NCBI GenBank assembly: GCA_964481035.1
Contig: CAYZSE010000002.1
Span: forward strand, 1-62,840
Reading direction: 5' to 3'
Source of the DNA: JAAAPF01 sp964481035
GTDB lineage: Bacteria; Pseudomonadota; Alphaproteobacteria; Geminicoccales; Geminicoccaceae
DNA length: 62,840 bases
Positions 16,660 to 25,054 of this stretch are shown piece after piece. How positions within the stretch are numbered: position 1 is the stretch's first letter; each line of letters opens with the position of its first letter. Position numbers and translations under genes: made by a program. The notes beneath the pieces are model-generated. The model saw only the letters and a list, made by a program, of their open reading frames with translations, was not told where the DNA came from and did no database searches.

Positions 16660-16960
16660 GGTTATTCGACGGGTTTTGCATGTCCTTTGGACGAAACGCA
16701 GGGGCGCGGCTCGCGATTCCGGCGACGATCGCCTATGTCGACGGCGCAAAGGCGCCGAAAGGCAGCGATGCGGCGCTGGTGGCGACGGCTGGTCGAGGGT
16801 GAGCAAGCGCCGCGCGAGCGCGAGCCGCGGGTCGAAGTGCGGCGCCCATATCGCGGTCGCGCCAAGTGGGGCCAGGTTCGAGCGCGGCGCGCCTTCGCGC
16901 AAGGAGGCCCTGCTCCGCGCGCTCGCCCGCCTCGCAGCCGCGCTGAGCGGTCCAGCGGGC
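16634..16960 (+). repeat. direct repeat, copy 2 (degenerate)
   Basis: Second copy of the repeat at 12820-13141, same orientation, 3.8 kb away. The 41 bp from ATGAGGTTATTCGACGGG are identical to copy 1, and the next 40 bp differ at about four sites. The coding portion is diverged and frameshifted. It sits at the downstream edge of the sulfatase island, directly after a truncated gene. Confidence 0.8.
16768..16960 (+). pseudogene. frameshifted copy of the small basic protein
   Basis: The frame starts MRRWWRRLVEGEQAPREREP and stays homologous to the 12953 gene as far as VRRP. It then loses register. A later stretch, in another frame, resumes homology (ERGAPSRKEALLRALARLAAAL). The indel lies around 16850-16880. 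The start and its GAAAGG site are conserved, but the product would be aberrant, so it is called a pseudogene. Confidence 0.7.
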
Positions 16961-17103
16961 CGCCCGTCGGGCGTGCAACGTGCACCGCGGCGTCGACGGC
17001 GCGCAGCCGGTCGAGAGCTGCCGGGTGTCCGGCGCGTCCTCACCGGTTTCCGTGGCCGCGCGCATGGCGTAAGCCCGAACCGACCAACCGAGCGAGGATA
17101 GCG

Positions 17104-17631
17104 ATGCGCTATGTGAAATGGGCCGCGATCGCCGTGGTGGTGGCGGTGGTGGCCGCTTTTCTGCACTGGAGCCTGCCGGGGCGCGACGTCGTCCGGATCG
17201 TCGGCACCGACGTGCGGCGCTCCGGCGTCGAGACCACCACCGACGGTCAGAGGACGCTCGCGACCCGCGACATCCGGTTCATCTCGGGGATCACGCCGCG
17301 CGGGCGGGCGCGGGTCTACCGCAACGAGGACACCGACTTCGGCTGGCCGCCGTTCTTCAAGTTCGACAGCGCCAACCTCGCCGCCCGGGCGCAGGACGCG
17401 ATCTCGACCGAGGAGAACCCGAACTGGATGATCGTCACCCACTACGGCTGGCGCGTCCCGATGATCTCGGCCTTTCCCAACGCCGTCTCGATCCGCCCGG
17501 CCGACGGGCCCGGCCAGCGGCTCATCCCGTGGTTCAACATCATCGTCCTCAGCCTGCTCGCCGTCGCGGTGTTCGCCGTCCGCCGGCAGATCCTCAAGCT
17601 GTTAAGTCGCGGCCGCGCCGGGCGTCAGTAG
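17104..17631 (+). CDS. DUF1523 family membrane protein
   Basis: A 175-residue protein with one transmembrane helix at each end (about residues 5-22 and 145-163). Between them is a conserved domain: LPGRDVVRIVGTDVRR, RDIRFI, RVYRNEDTDFGWPPFFKFDSANL, WMIVTHYGWR, PNAVSIRP, IPWFNII. These are hallmarks of DUF1523, an alphaproteobacterial family of unknown function. GAGGA precedes the ATG at 17104. The last 7 bp overlap the convergent reductase gene. No function is offered. Confidence 0.85.
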   Translation: MRYVKWAAIAVVVAVVAAFLHWSLPGRDVVRIVGTDVRRSGVETTTDGQRTLATRDIRFISGITPRGRARVYRNEDTDFGWPPFFKFDSANLAARAQDAISTEENPNWMIVTHYGWRVPMISAFPNAVSIRPADGPGQRLIPWFNIIVLSLLAVAVFAVRRQILKLLSRGRAGRQ

Positions 17632-18554
17632 CCCTGGGCGAGATCGACGAGGTCGGCCACGGGCTCGCCGGCGATGAACCGGCGCAGGTTGGCGGCGATG
17701 ACGGCGCCGCCGGTCGCGGGGTCGACGAGCGCCGCCTCGTGCGGGGTGACGAGGATCGCGGGGTGCGCCCAGAACGGGTGCTCCGGCGGCAGCGGCTCGG
17801 TGGCGAAGACGTCGAGCGTCGCCGCCGCGAGGTGGCCCTCATCCAGAGCCGCGAGCAGGTCCGCCTCGACGAGGTGCTCGCCGCGGGCGGCGTTGATGAC
17901 CGACGCTCCCGCGGGCAGCCGAGCGAACAGGCGCGCATCCAGAATGCCGTGCGTGACCGGCGTCAGCGGCAGGAGGTTGACGAGGATCTCGCTGCGCTCG
18001 AGGAACGGGTCGAGCCCGTCCTCGCCGGCGAAGGTCGCGATCCCGTCGAGCGTCTTGGCCGTGCGCGCCCACCCCGCGACGTCGAAGCCCGTGACCGCGA
18101 GCGCGCGGGCACAGTCGCCGCCGAGATTGCCGAGACCCATGACGCCGACGCGGCGCAGGTGCGCCGGCGGGTCGATGCGCGGGCGCCACTCCCGTCGTGC
18201 CTGCGCCGCCTCGGTGTCGGCGAGGCCACGGTGTAGGCGGAGCACGTGCAAGAGCACGTACTCGCGCATCCGCTGGGTCAGCTCCGGGCTCGTGGTGCGG
18301 ATGATCGGCACGCCCGCGGGCAGCTCGGGATCGGCCAGCACGTGGTCGATCCCGGCGCCGATCGAGACGATGCAGGCGAGGTTGGGAAAGCGCTTGAGCC
18401 CACCCGCCGGCGGCTGCCAGACGACGGCGTAGCGGATGGCGTCGAGCGGCCCCGGATCGTCCCAGGGCCGGACCTCGAGCTCGGGCAGGAGCGCTCGGAG
18501 GTGCGCGAGCCACCACTCGGCGCGGCGGCTGCGGATGTGCAGGACGAGGGCCAT
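17625..18554 (-). CDS. D-2-hydroxyacid dehydrogenase, GhrA-like glyoxylate/hydroxypyruvate reductase
   Basis: A 309-residue NAD(P)-dependent 2-hydroxyacid dehydrogenase. The substrate region includes CIVSIGAGIDHVL. The Rossmann motif is GVMGLGNLGGDCARAL, followed by WARTAK, where a cofactor-selective Arg is consistent with NADPH. The catalytic Arg is in NAARGEHL, and the His in TPHEAAL. The ATG at 18554 gives a standard length; the frame remains open upstream, but that part is a shadow. Likely reduces glyoxylate or hydroxypyruvate in the cytoplasm. It stands as a single gene convergent with DUF1523. Confidence 0.87.
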   Translation of the reverse strand: MALVLHIRSRRAEWWLAHLRALLPELEVRPWDDPGPLDAIRYAVVWQPPAGGLKRFPNLACIVSIGAGIDHVLADPELPAGVPIIRTTSPELTQRMREYVLLHVLRLHRGLADTEAAQARREWRPRIDPPAHLRRVGVMGLGNLGGDCARALAVTGFDVAGWARTAKTLDGIATFAGEDGLDPFLERSEILVNLLPLTPVTHGILDARLFARLPAGASVINAARGEHLVEADLLAALDEGHLAAATLDVFATEPLPPEHPFWAHPAILVTPHEAALVDPATGGAVIAANLRRFIAGEPVADLVDLAQGY

Positions 18555-18631
18555 GGCCGCGTTGTGCCTCGCCTCGCGCGCCGTGTCATCCGCGCCGTCG
18601 AGCCGCCGGCTTCCCCCGTCGCGGCGATGGC

Positions 18632-21079
18632 TCAGGCCACCGCCGGCTGCTCCTTGTCGCTCGGCCGATTGGTGTTTTCCGCCGGCAAGACCTCGAGCGC
18701 GCTCGGCCCCGTCACCTGGATGGTCCTCGTCGGGAAGGCGAACTCGATGCCCATCTCCTCGGCGAGGTCGATGATGTCCGCCACGAGCCGGTGCTTCGCC
18801 GTAACGAAGTCGCCGTAGGCCGGCGTGCGCAACGTGCACACCAGCTCGATGTCGATCGACGACGCCCCGAACCCGGCGAGGCCGACATGGAGGGTGTCAC
18901 CGGCGCTCGGCTGCGCGCGCACGAGGCTCTCCAGCCGGCGGACGAAGTCGTCGATGCGACGGCGGGGCGTGTCGTAGGTCACGCCGAGGCCGACCGTCAG
19001 ACGTCGGCTGCGCAGGCGGCCCCAGTTGAAGACGGTGTCGTCGGCGAGCTTGGAGTTGGGCACCGTGAGAAGCGCATCGTCGAGGGTGCGGATCTGCGTC
19101 GAGCGCAGCCCCACGTCCTGGACGGTGCCCATCTGGCCGTTGAGCTCGATGAGGTCGCCGCGCTTGAAGGGCTTGTCGGCCATGAGGATGCCGGCGCCGA
19201 TGAAGTTCGAGACGGCGTCGCGCGCGGCGATGGCGAGCGCCAGGCCGCCTACGCCGAGGCCGGCGATGACACCCTCGTAGGGAAGTCCCAGGATTTCGGC
19301 GGCGGCGACGATCCCGGCGGCGATGACGAGGAACTTGGCGATGCCCGAGCCGATGGCGACCGCGATCTCGTCGACCTTGGTTTCCGTCAACGCCGCGCGC
19401 CCGGCGAGCCATGAGCCGATGGCGCTGACCAGGAAGAAGGCGACGAAGGTTGCGCCGACGATGATCAGCGCCGCACCGACGCCGCCGATGAAGCCGGCCA
19501 TGTCCTGCCGCAGACCGAGCTCGCCGATGCCGGCGACGATCACCGAGCCGGCCAGCAGCGCGCGTGCGGGCAAGCCGAGCGCTCGATGAATGGCGCCCGC
19601 GGTATCGGCGCTCGCGTCGAACCAGCGCATCGCGCCGCGGGCCAGCAGTCGCGCGAGCCGGGAGGCGACGGCGGCGAGCAGCGCCGCGGCCAGGAACGTT
19701 GCCGCCAAGCCCAGCCATTGCCAATTCTCGAGGAGAAACGGCCGCTGCAGGAGCCGCGGCGAGATCTCCTGCAGTCGCGAACGCAGGGCGAAGTAGGTCG
19801 TCAGCGGCTCCGGCGGGACCAGCCCCTCGGCGACCGGCAGGTTCTGGATGGCGGTGTAGATCGCCGGCGCCGCCTCGAGCGTGCCGGCAGTGAAGAGCCA
19901 GCGCACGCTGCCGTCCGCCTGCTCGAACGGCGCGATCTCGATGTTGCCCGCGACGTGCTCGTAGTAGACGAAGGGAAGCCGCTGGCCGGGGTCGTTCGGG
20001 ATCTCCTGCCAGATGATGTAGCCGAGCCGGTCGAGCACCTGCCGCAGGTAGTCGGCAGCCAGCGGGCCCCCGATCGCGCGAAGCGGTTCCGGGATGCCGC
20101 TGAGGTCCATGGTTGCCAGAGCCAGCTCGCGCCCGCCGCTGCCGTCCCAGTCCTTCACCCCGCGGAAGAAGTCCTGCATCGCCTGGCGCGGGCTGTAGCG
20201 GCGCGCGTCGAGATATTCGTCGTAGTCGGCGTAGCGCATGGCGGTCAGCGCATCCCCCATGTGCTCTTCGAGCACGGCAAGCGGCTGAACCAGGATGCGC
20301 CAGTCGCCGGCCTTTTCTTCGACGAACTCGATCGGGAACCGCGAGTCGGCGCCGGCCGGGCCGACCTCGAAGGACGCCCGACCAGCCTCGCCGACCTCCG
20401 GAGCGGCGTATACCCGAAAGGTCGATAGCTCGAGCAGCTGTAGGAAGAGCGTGCGGCGGGCGTTGGTATCGCGGGCTCCGAGGTCCTCGCCCGCATAGGT
20501 AAACATCCGACGCAGCAGCAGGTTGGCGCCGCTCGCGCCCTCGGCGGCGGCGTTGGCGGCAGCGACGACGGCGCGCAGCGTGTCCTGGGGGGTGGCGTCG
20601 CTGCGGAAGGGCGTGGGTGCGAAGACGCCGCCTTCGATCCGCTCGCCGTTCCAATACTCGCCGTTGCCGAAACGGCCGACGAAGCTCTGCCCGTCGGGCG
20701 AGAGGGCGAACGTGAACGCGCCCTCGGCGCCGGGCTGGCGCCAGATGCCCTCGAAGGCTACTCCGTCGACGGTTCCTTCGATGGTGCCGCCGTCGGGCTC
20801 GAAGGTACCGCGGACGGTCTCGCCATCCTGGGTGAGCGTCAAGAGCGCTTGGCCGCCGCGCCAGAACGAGCGCCAATAGCCGCTCCAGCTCAATTCCGCG
20901 TTCTGGTCGACGACGGCGCCCGCATCGAGCGCCTCCTCGACCGCGACCTCGGCGGCCTCTTCGGCTTGCGGGTCGGCCTCCCGTTGCGCCGCCACCGGCG
21001 CCGCCCAGAGGGCCAGAACAAGGAAAGAGATCACCACCCGAAGAACTGCCGTCGTCGACGTCGTCCGCAGCGCGGCCAT
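18632..21079 (-). CDS. MscS-family mechanosensitive channel with large periplasmic domain
   Basis: An 815-residue protein. The signal peptide is residues 1-31. A periplasmic region of about 400 residues begins with a beta-rich segment (WSGYWRSFWRGGQALLTLTQDG). Several transmembrane helices (about 430-620) then lead into the MscS pore and beta domain (about 590-770). The pore carries GLGVGGLALAIAARDAVSN, followed by ADKPFKRGDLIE and GLRSTQIRTLDDALLTVPNS. It should open on membrane tension to release solutes in hypo-osmotic shock. The size resembles YbdG/MscK-type relatives rather than minimal MscS. GGAGG precedes the ATG. The 269 bp upstream hold no gene that I can see. Confidence 0.88.
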   Translation of the reverse strand: MAALRTTSTTAVLRVVISFLVLALWAAPVAAQREADPQAEEAAEVAVEEALDAGAVVDQNAELSWSGYWRSFWRGGQALLTLTQDGETVRGTFEPDGGTIEGTVDGVAFEGIWRQPGAEGAFTFALSPDGQSFVGRFGNGEYWNGERIEGGVFAPTPFRSDATPQDTLRAVVAAANAAAEGASGANLLLRRMFTYAGEDLGARDTNARRTLFLQLLELSTFRVYAAPEVGEAGRASFEVGPAGADSRFPIEFVEEKAGDWRILVQPLAVLEEHMGDALTAMRYADYDEYLDARRYSPRQAMQDFFRGVKDWDGSGGRELALATMDLSGIPEPLRAIGGPLAADYLRQVLDRLGYIIWQEIPNDPGQRLPFVYYEHVAGNIEIAPFEQADGSVRWLFTAGTLEAAPAIYTAIQNLPVAEGLVPPEPLTTYFALRSRLQEISPRLLQRPFLLENWQWLGLAATFLAAALLAAVASRLARLLARGAMRWFDASADTAGAIHRALGLPARALLAGSVIVAGIGELGLRQDMAGFIGGVGAALIIVGATFVAFFLVSAIGSWLAGRAALTETKVDEIAVAIGSGIAKFLVIAAGIVAAAEILGLPYEGVIAGLGVGGLALAIAARDAVSNFIGAGILMADKPFKRGDLIELNGQMGTVQDVGLRSTQIRTLDDALLTVPNSKLADDTVFNWGRLRSRRLTVGLGVTYDTPRRRIDDFVRRLESLVRAQPSAGDTLHVGLAGFGASSIDIELVCTLRTPAYGDFVTAKHRLVADIIDLAEEMGIEFAFPTRTIQVTGPSALEVLPAENTNRPSDKEQPAVA

Positions 21080-21348
21080 GGGCGTCCTCCATCCGTCAAC
21101 CCAGAGTCATGAGTTCGATAACACCGGTGAAAGAAAGTTGTGTGACACTGCGGCAGATTAGATTTCAGAGTGAACATCACCCGATGATCGGCGCCCCCGG
21201 CGCCCCGCGGACGAGGTTCACGCCGTCGCGCCCGGAGCCGAGCGGGCCTCGGCCGCGCGGCCGGACGGCACCGCGTCGGGACGGCGATCTCGCGGTGAGA
21301 GCGCCGCTCGACGCGTACCGCGGCCGACCGACCTTCCCGCGCGCGCCG

Positions 21349-22188
21349 TTACCGGCGCAGGGTCGGCCAGGCGCTGCCGCGGCGGATCTCCGCGGCGGCG
21401 GCGTCGAAGCCGGCGAGGCGGTCGGGCGAGGCCGGATGGCTGTCGAAGATGCTCGTCGTCCGCACGCCGGTGAGGGCGCCGAGCTGCCGGTAGAGGCCGC
21501 GGGCGTCGGCGAGGTCGTGGCCGGCCCGGGCGGTGATGTAGGCGCCGACATAGTCGGCCTCGCGCTCGTACGACTTGGAGTAGCTGAGACGGCCGACGCC
21601 GCCGCCCAGCGACGCCCCGAGCGCTGCGCCGGTCCCGGTCATGCCGTCGTCGATGGTCGCGCCCAGGAGGCCGCCGAGCACCGCCCCGGCGACCGCGCCG
21701 ACGGCCGTGTTGCGGGCTCCCTTGGCCGGGTGCTCGGCGATGTTGTGGGCCGCCTCGTGGGCGACGACCTGAGCAATCTGCGCCTCGTTCTCGAGGTAGC
21801 GGATGAGCCCGTCGAACATGTAGATCTTCTCGCCGTCGGCGTAGGCGTTCGGCGTCTTCTCGTCCGACCAGACGAGGGTGTAGTCGCAGTTCGCGGTGTC
21901 GAAGTGGCGACACATCTCGGCGATGGCCGGACGGACCCGCTGCCAGGCACGGGCCGTCATCGCCCGGTTCTGCTCGACCGTGCGGTCCTGCGCCACGGCC
22001 TCGGCGCCGGCGATCTCCTGGCGCGCGCTGCTGATGGCGCTGGCGCTGGGGCCGGGGGCGACGGTCTGGCCGCCGGCGCAGCCCGCGAGCAGCAGAAGCG
22101 CGAGCGCGAGCGCGCGCCAGGTCCCGCCCCGGCTTGGCTCAGCCGGTGTCGAGCAGGTAGATGTGGAGGAAGCGTGGTCCGTGCGCAC
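21349..22188 (-). CDS. M48-family metalloprotease, lipoprotein
   Basis: About 279 residues. A lipobox (LALALLLLAGCAGG) at about residues 28-40 predicts a lipoprotein. The zinc site is HEAAHN (HExxH), with the third ligand Glu in SYEREADYVGAY. A Gly/Ala-rich hydrophobic hairpin (GAVAGAVLGGLLGATI) lies between, as in M48 Zn proteases related to LoiP/BepA. A role in outer membrane protein or envelope quality control is inferred from the family. The only in-frame start before the lipobox is the GTG at 22188, which makes a 50-bp overlap with lutC. No strong ribosome site is seen, so coupling to lutC is possible. Confidence 0.85.
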   Translation of the reverse strand: MRTDHASSTSTCSTPAEPSRGGTWRALALALLLLAGCAGGQTVAPGPSASAISSARQEIAGAEAVAQDRTVEQNRAMTARAWQRVRPAIAEMCRHFDTANCDYTLVWSDEKTPNAYADGEKIYMFDGLIRYLENEAQIAQVVAHEAAHNIAEHPAKGARNTAVGAVAGAVLGGLLGATIDDGMTGTGAALGASLGGGVGRLSYSKSYEREADYVGAYITARAGHDLADARGLYRQLGALTGVRTTSIFDSHPASPDRLAGFDAAAAEIRRGSAWPTLRR

Positions 22189-22789
22189 CGCGGATGTTCT
22201 GCCCTTCGATGTCGGCCGTCCCCGACGTGCCGGTGACGAGGTTCAGCGAGCGCGGCAGCGGACGGCCGACGAAGCGCTGCCACACGTCCTCCATGTAGGC
22301 AACGACGTCGTCGCTGCGGACCACCGCGAGGTGGTGCAGGGGCAGAAAGTTGAAGAGCGTCGGCACGGTGGGCGAGCTCGGGAAGACCAGCGTGCCGGTC
22401 TCGGCGATGGCGGCCTCGGCGAAGGTCAGCGCCGCGGGCTCGTTGCGGTCGATCTCGTTGACGAGGTCGAGGGCATCCCAGTTGAGCCCGGCGAGCGCCG
22501 GCGGCAGGGCGGCGGGCAGCCGCGGCGGCAGGCCGTGGCGGGCGAGATAGGTGCCGACGGCGGCGGGCAGCTCGGTCGCGTCGGCGAGCCGCTCGACCGT
22601 CGCCGTCACCCGCTCCGAGGTCGCCTTGTCGATGAAGCGCGCGACGGCGCGGTCGTCGGCGACGCCCGGCCGCACCATCGCGAGGTCGCCGACCAGCGCT
22701 CGGGCCTCGGCGGCAATGGCATTGGCCGGCGCGCGCTCGCCGCCGATGGCCTTGCGGACCGCCTCCAGAATGCTTTCGCGCGCGCTCAT
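22139..22789 (-). CDS. lutC: lactate utilization protein C (LUD domain)
   Basis: A 216-residue LutC-type LUD-domain protein. Typical features are SARESILEAVRKAIG, the conserved AETGTLVF...PTLFNFLPLHHLAVV block and TGTSGTADIEGQNIRGAHGPRFLHIYLLD at the C-terminus. With LutA and LutB it forms the iron-sulfur complex oxidising L-lactate to pyruvate. The ATG at 22789 overlaps the lutB stop (ATGA). It is the last gene of the lutABC operon. Confidence 0.92.
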   Translation of the reverse strand: MSARESILEAVRKAIGGERAPANAIAAEARALVGDLAMVRPGVADDRAVARFIDKATSERVTATVERLADATELPAAVGTYLARHGLPPRLPAALPPALAGLNWDALDLVNEIDRNEPAALTFAEAAIAETGTLVFPSSPTVPTLFNFLPLHHLAVVRSDDVVAYMEDVWQRFVGRPLPRSLNLVTGTSGTADIEGQNIRGAHGPRFLHIYLLDTG

Positions 22790-24201
22790 CGCTCCCCCCG
22801 CCGATAGCGGTCCATGAAGGTTCCGCCCGCCTCGGGCACGGCCATGTCGCGGGTCCGGGTCCAGGCCGCGGCGCCCGGCAGCGAGGCGAGACGCGATTGC
22901 CCGCGCGCCCACAGCCGCATCATCCGCGTGCCCACCCGGCTCGCCAGGCGGTAGAGGCGCGGCCGCTGGACGACGAAGCCCCAGGCACCGAGCCCGAGCC
23001 GCGTCGGCCGGTCGGTCAGGCCCTCGCGCCAGGTCCGTTCGCGCAAGCTGCGCATGAGGTCGGTGAGCGGGATCTTGACCGGGCAGACGTCGACGCAGCG
23101 GCCGTTCAGGGTGCAGGCGTGCGGCAGGTCCTTGCTCTCCTTCAAGCTGGCCGCGGCGGGGGTCAGCACCGAGCCCATCGGCCCCTGGTAGATGCCGCCG
23201 TAGGCGTGCCCGCCGATCTGGCCGTAGACCGGGCAGTGGTTGATGCAGGCGGCGCAGCGGATGCACTTGAGGATCGGCGCAAGGTCGCCCGCGAGGAGGT
23301 CGCTGCGGCCGGCGTCGACGAGCACGATGTGCATCTCCTCCGGCCCGTCGCGGTCGCCCGGGCGCTTCGGCCCGGTGAGGAAGGTCGTGTATTGGGTGAG
23401 CTCCATGCCGAGCGCCGAGCGGGCGAGCATCCGCAGGAGCACGCCGGCGTGCTCGAGGGTCGGCACGATCTTCTCGATGCCGGCGGTGACGATGTGCACC
23501 CGCGGCAGCTCCATGGTCAGCTCGGCGTTGCCCTCGTTGGTGACCGTGCAGATGCTGCCGGTGTCGGCGACGAGGAAGTTGGCGCCGGAGATGCCGACGT
23601 CGGCGGCGAAGTACTTGTCGCGCAGGTTGAGCCGGGCGCTCTGGACGAGGTCGCCGACCTCCTCGATGAGCCGGCCGTGGCCGTGCGCGGTCTTGAACAG
23701 CTCCGCCACCTGCTCTCGGGTCTTGTGCAGCGCCGGGATGACGATGTGCGACGGCCGGTCGCCCGCGAGCTGGTTGATGTGCTCGGCGAGGTCGGTCTCG
23801 ACGCGGCCGAGGCCGGCGTCGTCGAGCGCCTCGGGCAGGCCGATCTCCTCGCCGAGCATCGACTTCACCCGGGTCACCGACTTGGCGTTCGCCTCCCGGC
23901 ACAGGCGGACGACGAGCGCGCACGCCTCCTCGGCGGTGCGCGCCCAGTGCACCTGGCAGCCGGCCTCGACCGCCTTGGCCTCGAACTGCTCGAGATAGTG
24001 GTCGAGGTGGGCGAGCACGTGGTCCTTGATCCGCGAGGCGGCGTCGCGGGTGGTGTCGAACTCGGCGTACTCCCGGTAGGCCTGGGTCCGGCGCGCCTGG
24101 AGGAGGGTGGTCGTCCGCTCGAGGGCGCGCTGCAGGTTCGGTTCCAGCAGCGCGTGGCGCGCCTCGCGCTTGAAGTGGCGGCTGGTGTAGGTGATGGTCA
24201 C
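22786..24201 (-). CDS. lutB: lactate utilization iron-sulfur protein LutB
   Basis: A 471-residue protein with an N-terminal LUD domain and a C-terminal pair of [4Fe-4S] motifs, CIRCAACINHCPVY and CTLNGRCVDVCPVKIPL (about 310-370). It is followed by a LutB C-terminal extension. It transfers electrons during L-lactate oxidation. Translation starts at a GTG at 24201, with GGAGAA upstream, overlapping the lutA stop by 4 bp (GTGA). The frame is open further upstream, but that is a shadow of lutA. Confidence 0.94.
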   Translation of the reverse strand: MTITYTSRHFKREARHALLEPNLQRALERTTTLLQARRTQAYREYAEFDTTRDAASRIKDHVLAHLDHYLEQFEAKAVEAGCQVHWARTAEEACALVVRLCREANAKSVTRVKSMLGEEIGLPEALDDAGLGRVETDLAEHINQLAGDRPSHIVIPALHKTREQVAELFKTAHGHGRLIEEVGDLVQSARLNLRDKYFAADVGISGANFLVADTGSICTVTNEGNAELTMELPRVHIVTAGIEKIVPTLEHAGVLLRMLARSALGMELTQYTTFLTGPKRPGDRDGPEEMHIVLVDAGRSDLLAGDLAPILKCIRCAACINHCPVYGQIGGHAYGGIYQGPMGSVLTPAAASLKESKDLPHACTLNGRCVDVCPVKIPLTDLMRSLRERTWREGLTDRPTRLGLGAWGFVVQRPRLYRLASRVGTRMMRLWARGQSRLASLPGAAAWTRTRDMAVPEAGGTFMDRYRRGER

Positions 24202-24962
24202 GACTGTTCTCCGAGCGGCGCGTCGGTCATGCCGGCGAGCAGCTCGGCGGTGTGGAAGACCTTGACCGGCGAGCCCTGCCGCGCGAGCCGCCCCTCGATG
24301 TTCAAGAGGCATCCGAGATCGCCGCCGACGACGGTGTCGGCGCCGGTGGCAAGGATGTCGGCCAGCTTGTCGTCGACGATCGAGGTCGAGATCTCCGGGT
24401 ACTTGACGCAGAAGCTGCCGCCGAAGCCGCAGCAGGCCTCGGGCTCGGCGAGCGGCACGTAGTCGACGCCTTCGAGGCCGCTGAGCAGCCGTTCCGGCTG
24501 GTCGTGCACGCCGAGCTCGCGCAGCCCCGAGCAGCCGTGATGGTAGGTGACGCGCCCGTCGTAGCGGCCCGACGGCGACCAGCCGGCGACGTCGACGAGG
24601 AAGCTCGACAGCTCGCGGCACCTGGCCGCCAGCCGGGCGTGCCGCTCGGCCCAGGCGGGATCGTGCTCGAAGAGGATGGGCAGGTGCGTCTTGATCATGC
24701 CGAGGCACGAGCCCGACGGTGCGACGACGTGATCGAAGGGCTCGAACAACTCGACGATCCGCTCGCCGATCGCCCGCGCCGTCGCGTAGTCGCCGGAGTT
24801 GAAGGCCGGTTGACCGCAGCAGGTCTGCGCCGCGGGGACATGGACCTGGTAGCCGGCACCTTCCAAGAGACGGAGCGTGGCGAAGCCGATGCGCGGGCGC
24901 AGCGCATCGACCAGGCAGGTGACGAAAAGGCCGACCGTGCGGCCCGATCCCTGTTCGTTCAT
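24198..24962 (-). CDS. lutA: lactate utilization protein A (cysteine-rich CCG protein)
   Basis: A 254-residue LutA. It contains two CCG domains, QTCCGQPAFNSGD (about residue 47) and EACCGFGGSFCVKYPEIS (about 175), with additional Cys residues (SGSCLGM, HHGCSG). These bind an Fe-S cofactor. It is the first gene of lutABC. The ATG at 24962 has GGGGAGG upstream; a frame extension to 25031 would run into the divergent glycosyltransferase start. The complex supports growth on L-lactate. Confidence 0.94.
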   Translation of the reverse strand: MNEQGSGRTVGLFVTCLVDALRPRIGFATLRLLEGAGYQVHVPAAQTCCGQPAFNSGDYATARAIGERIVELFEPFDHVVAPSGSCLGMIKTHLPILFEHDPAWAERHARLAARCRELSSFLVDVAGWSPSGRYDGRVTYHHGCSGLRELGVHDQPERLLSGLEGVDYVPLAEPEACCGFGGSFCVKYPEISTSIVDDKLADILATGADTVVGGDLGCLLNIEGRLARQGSPVKVFHTAELLAGMTDAPLGEQS

Positions 24963-25054
24963 CCGGCGACCTCCCCGTGACCCGTGAGACCTAGAGCGGC
25001 CGGCCGCCTTCGTCGATGCGTCGTGGTGCACCCGCCTTGCCGCCGGGCCTCGCG

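Noticed and set aside
21080..21348. Possible small gene between the MscS and M48 genes
   Set aside because: Open frames here have poor codon bias and no ribosome site; the stretch looks like a promoter region for the MscS gene plus featureless GC-rich DNA.
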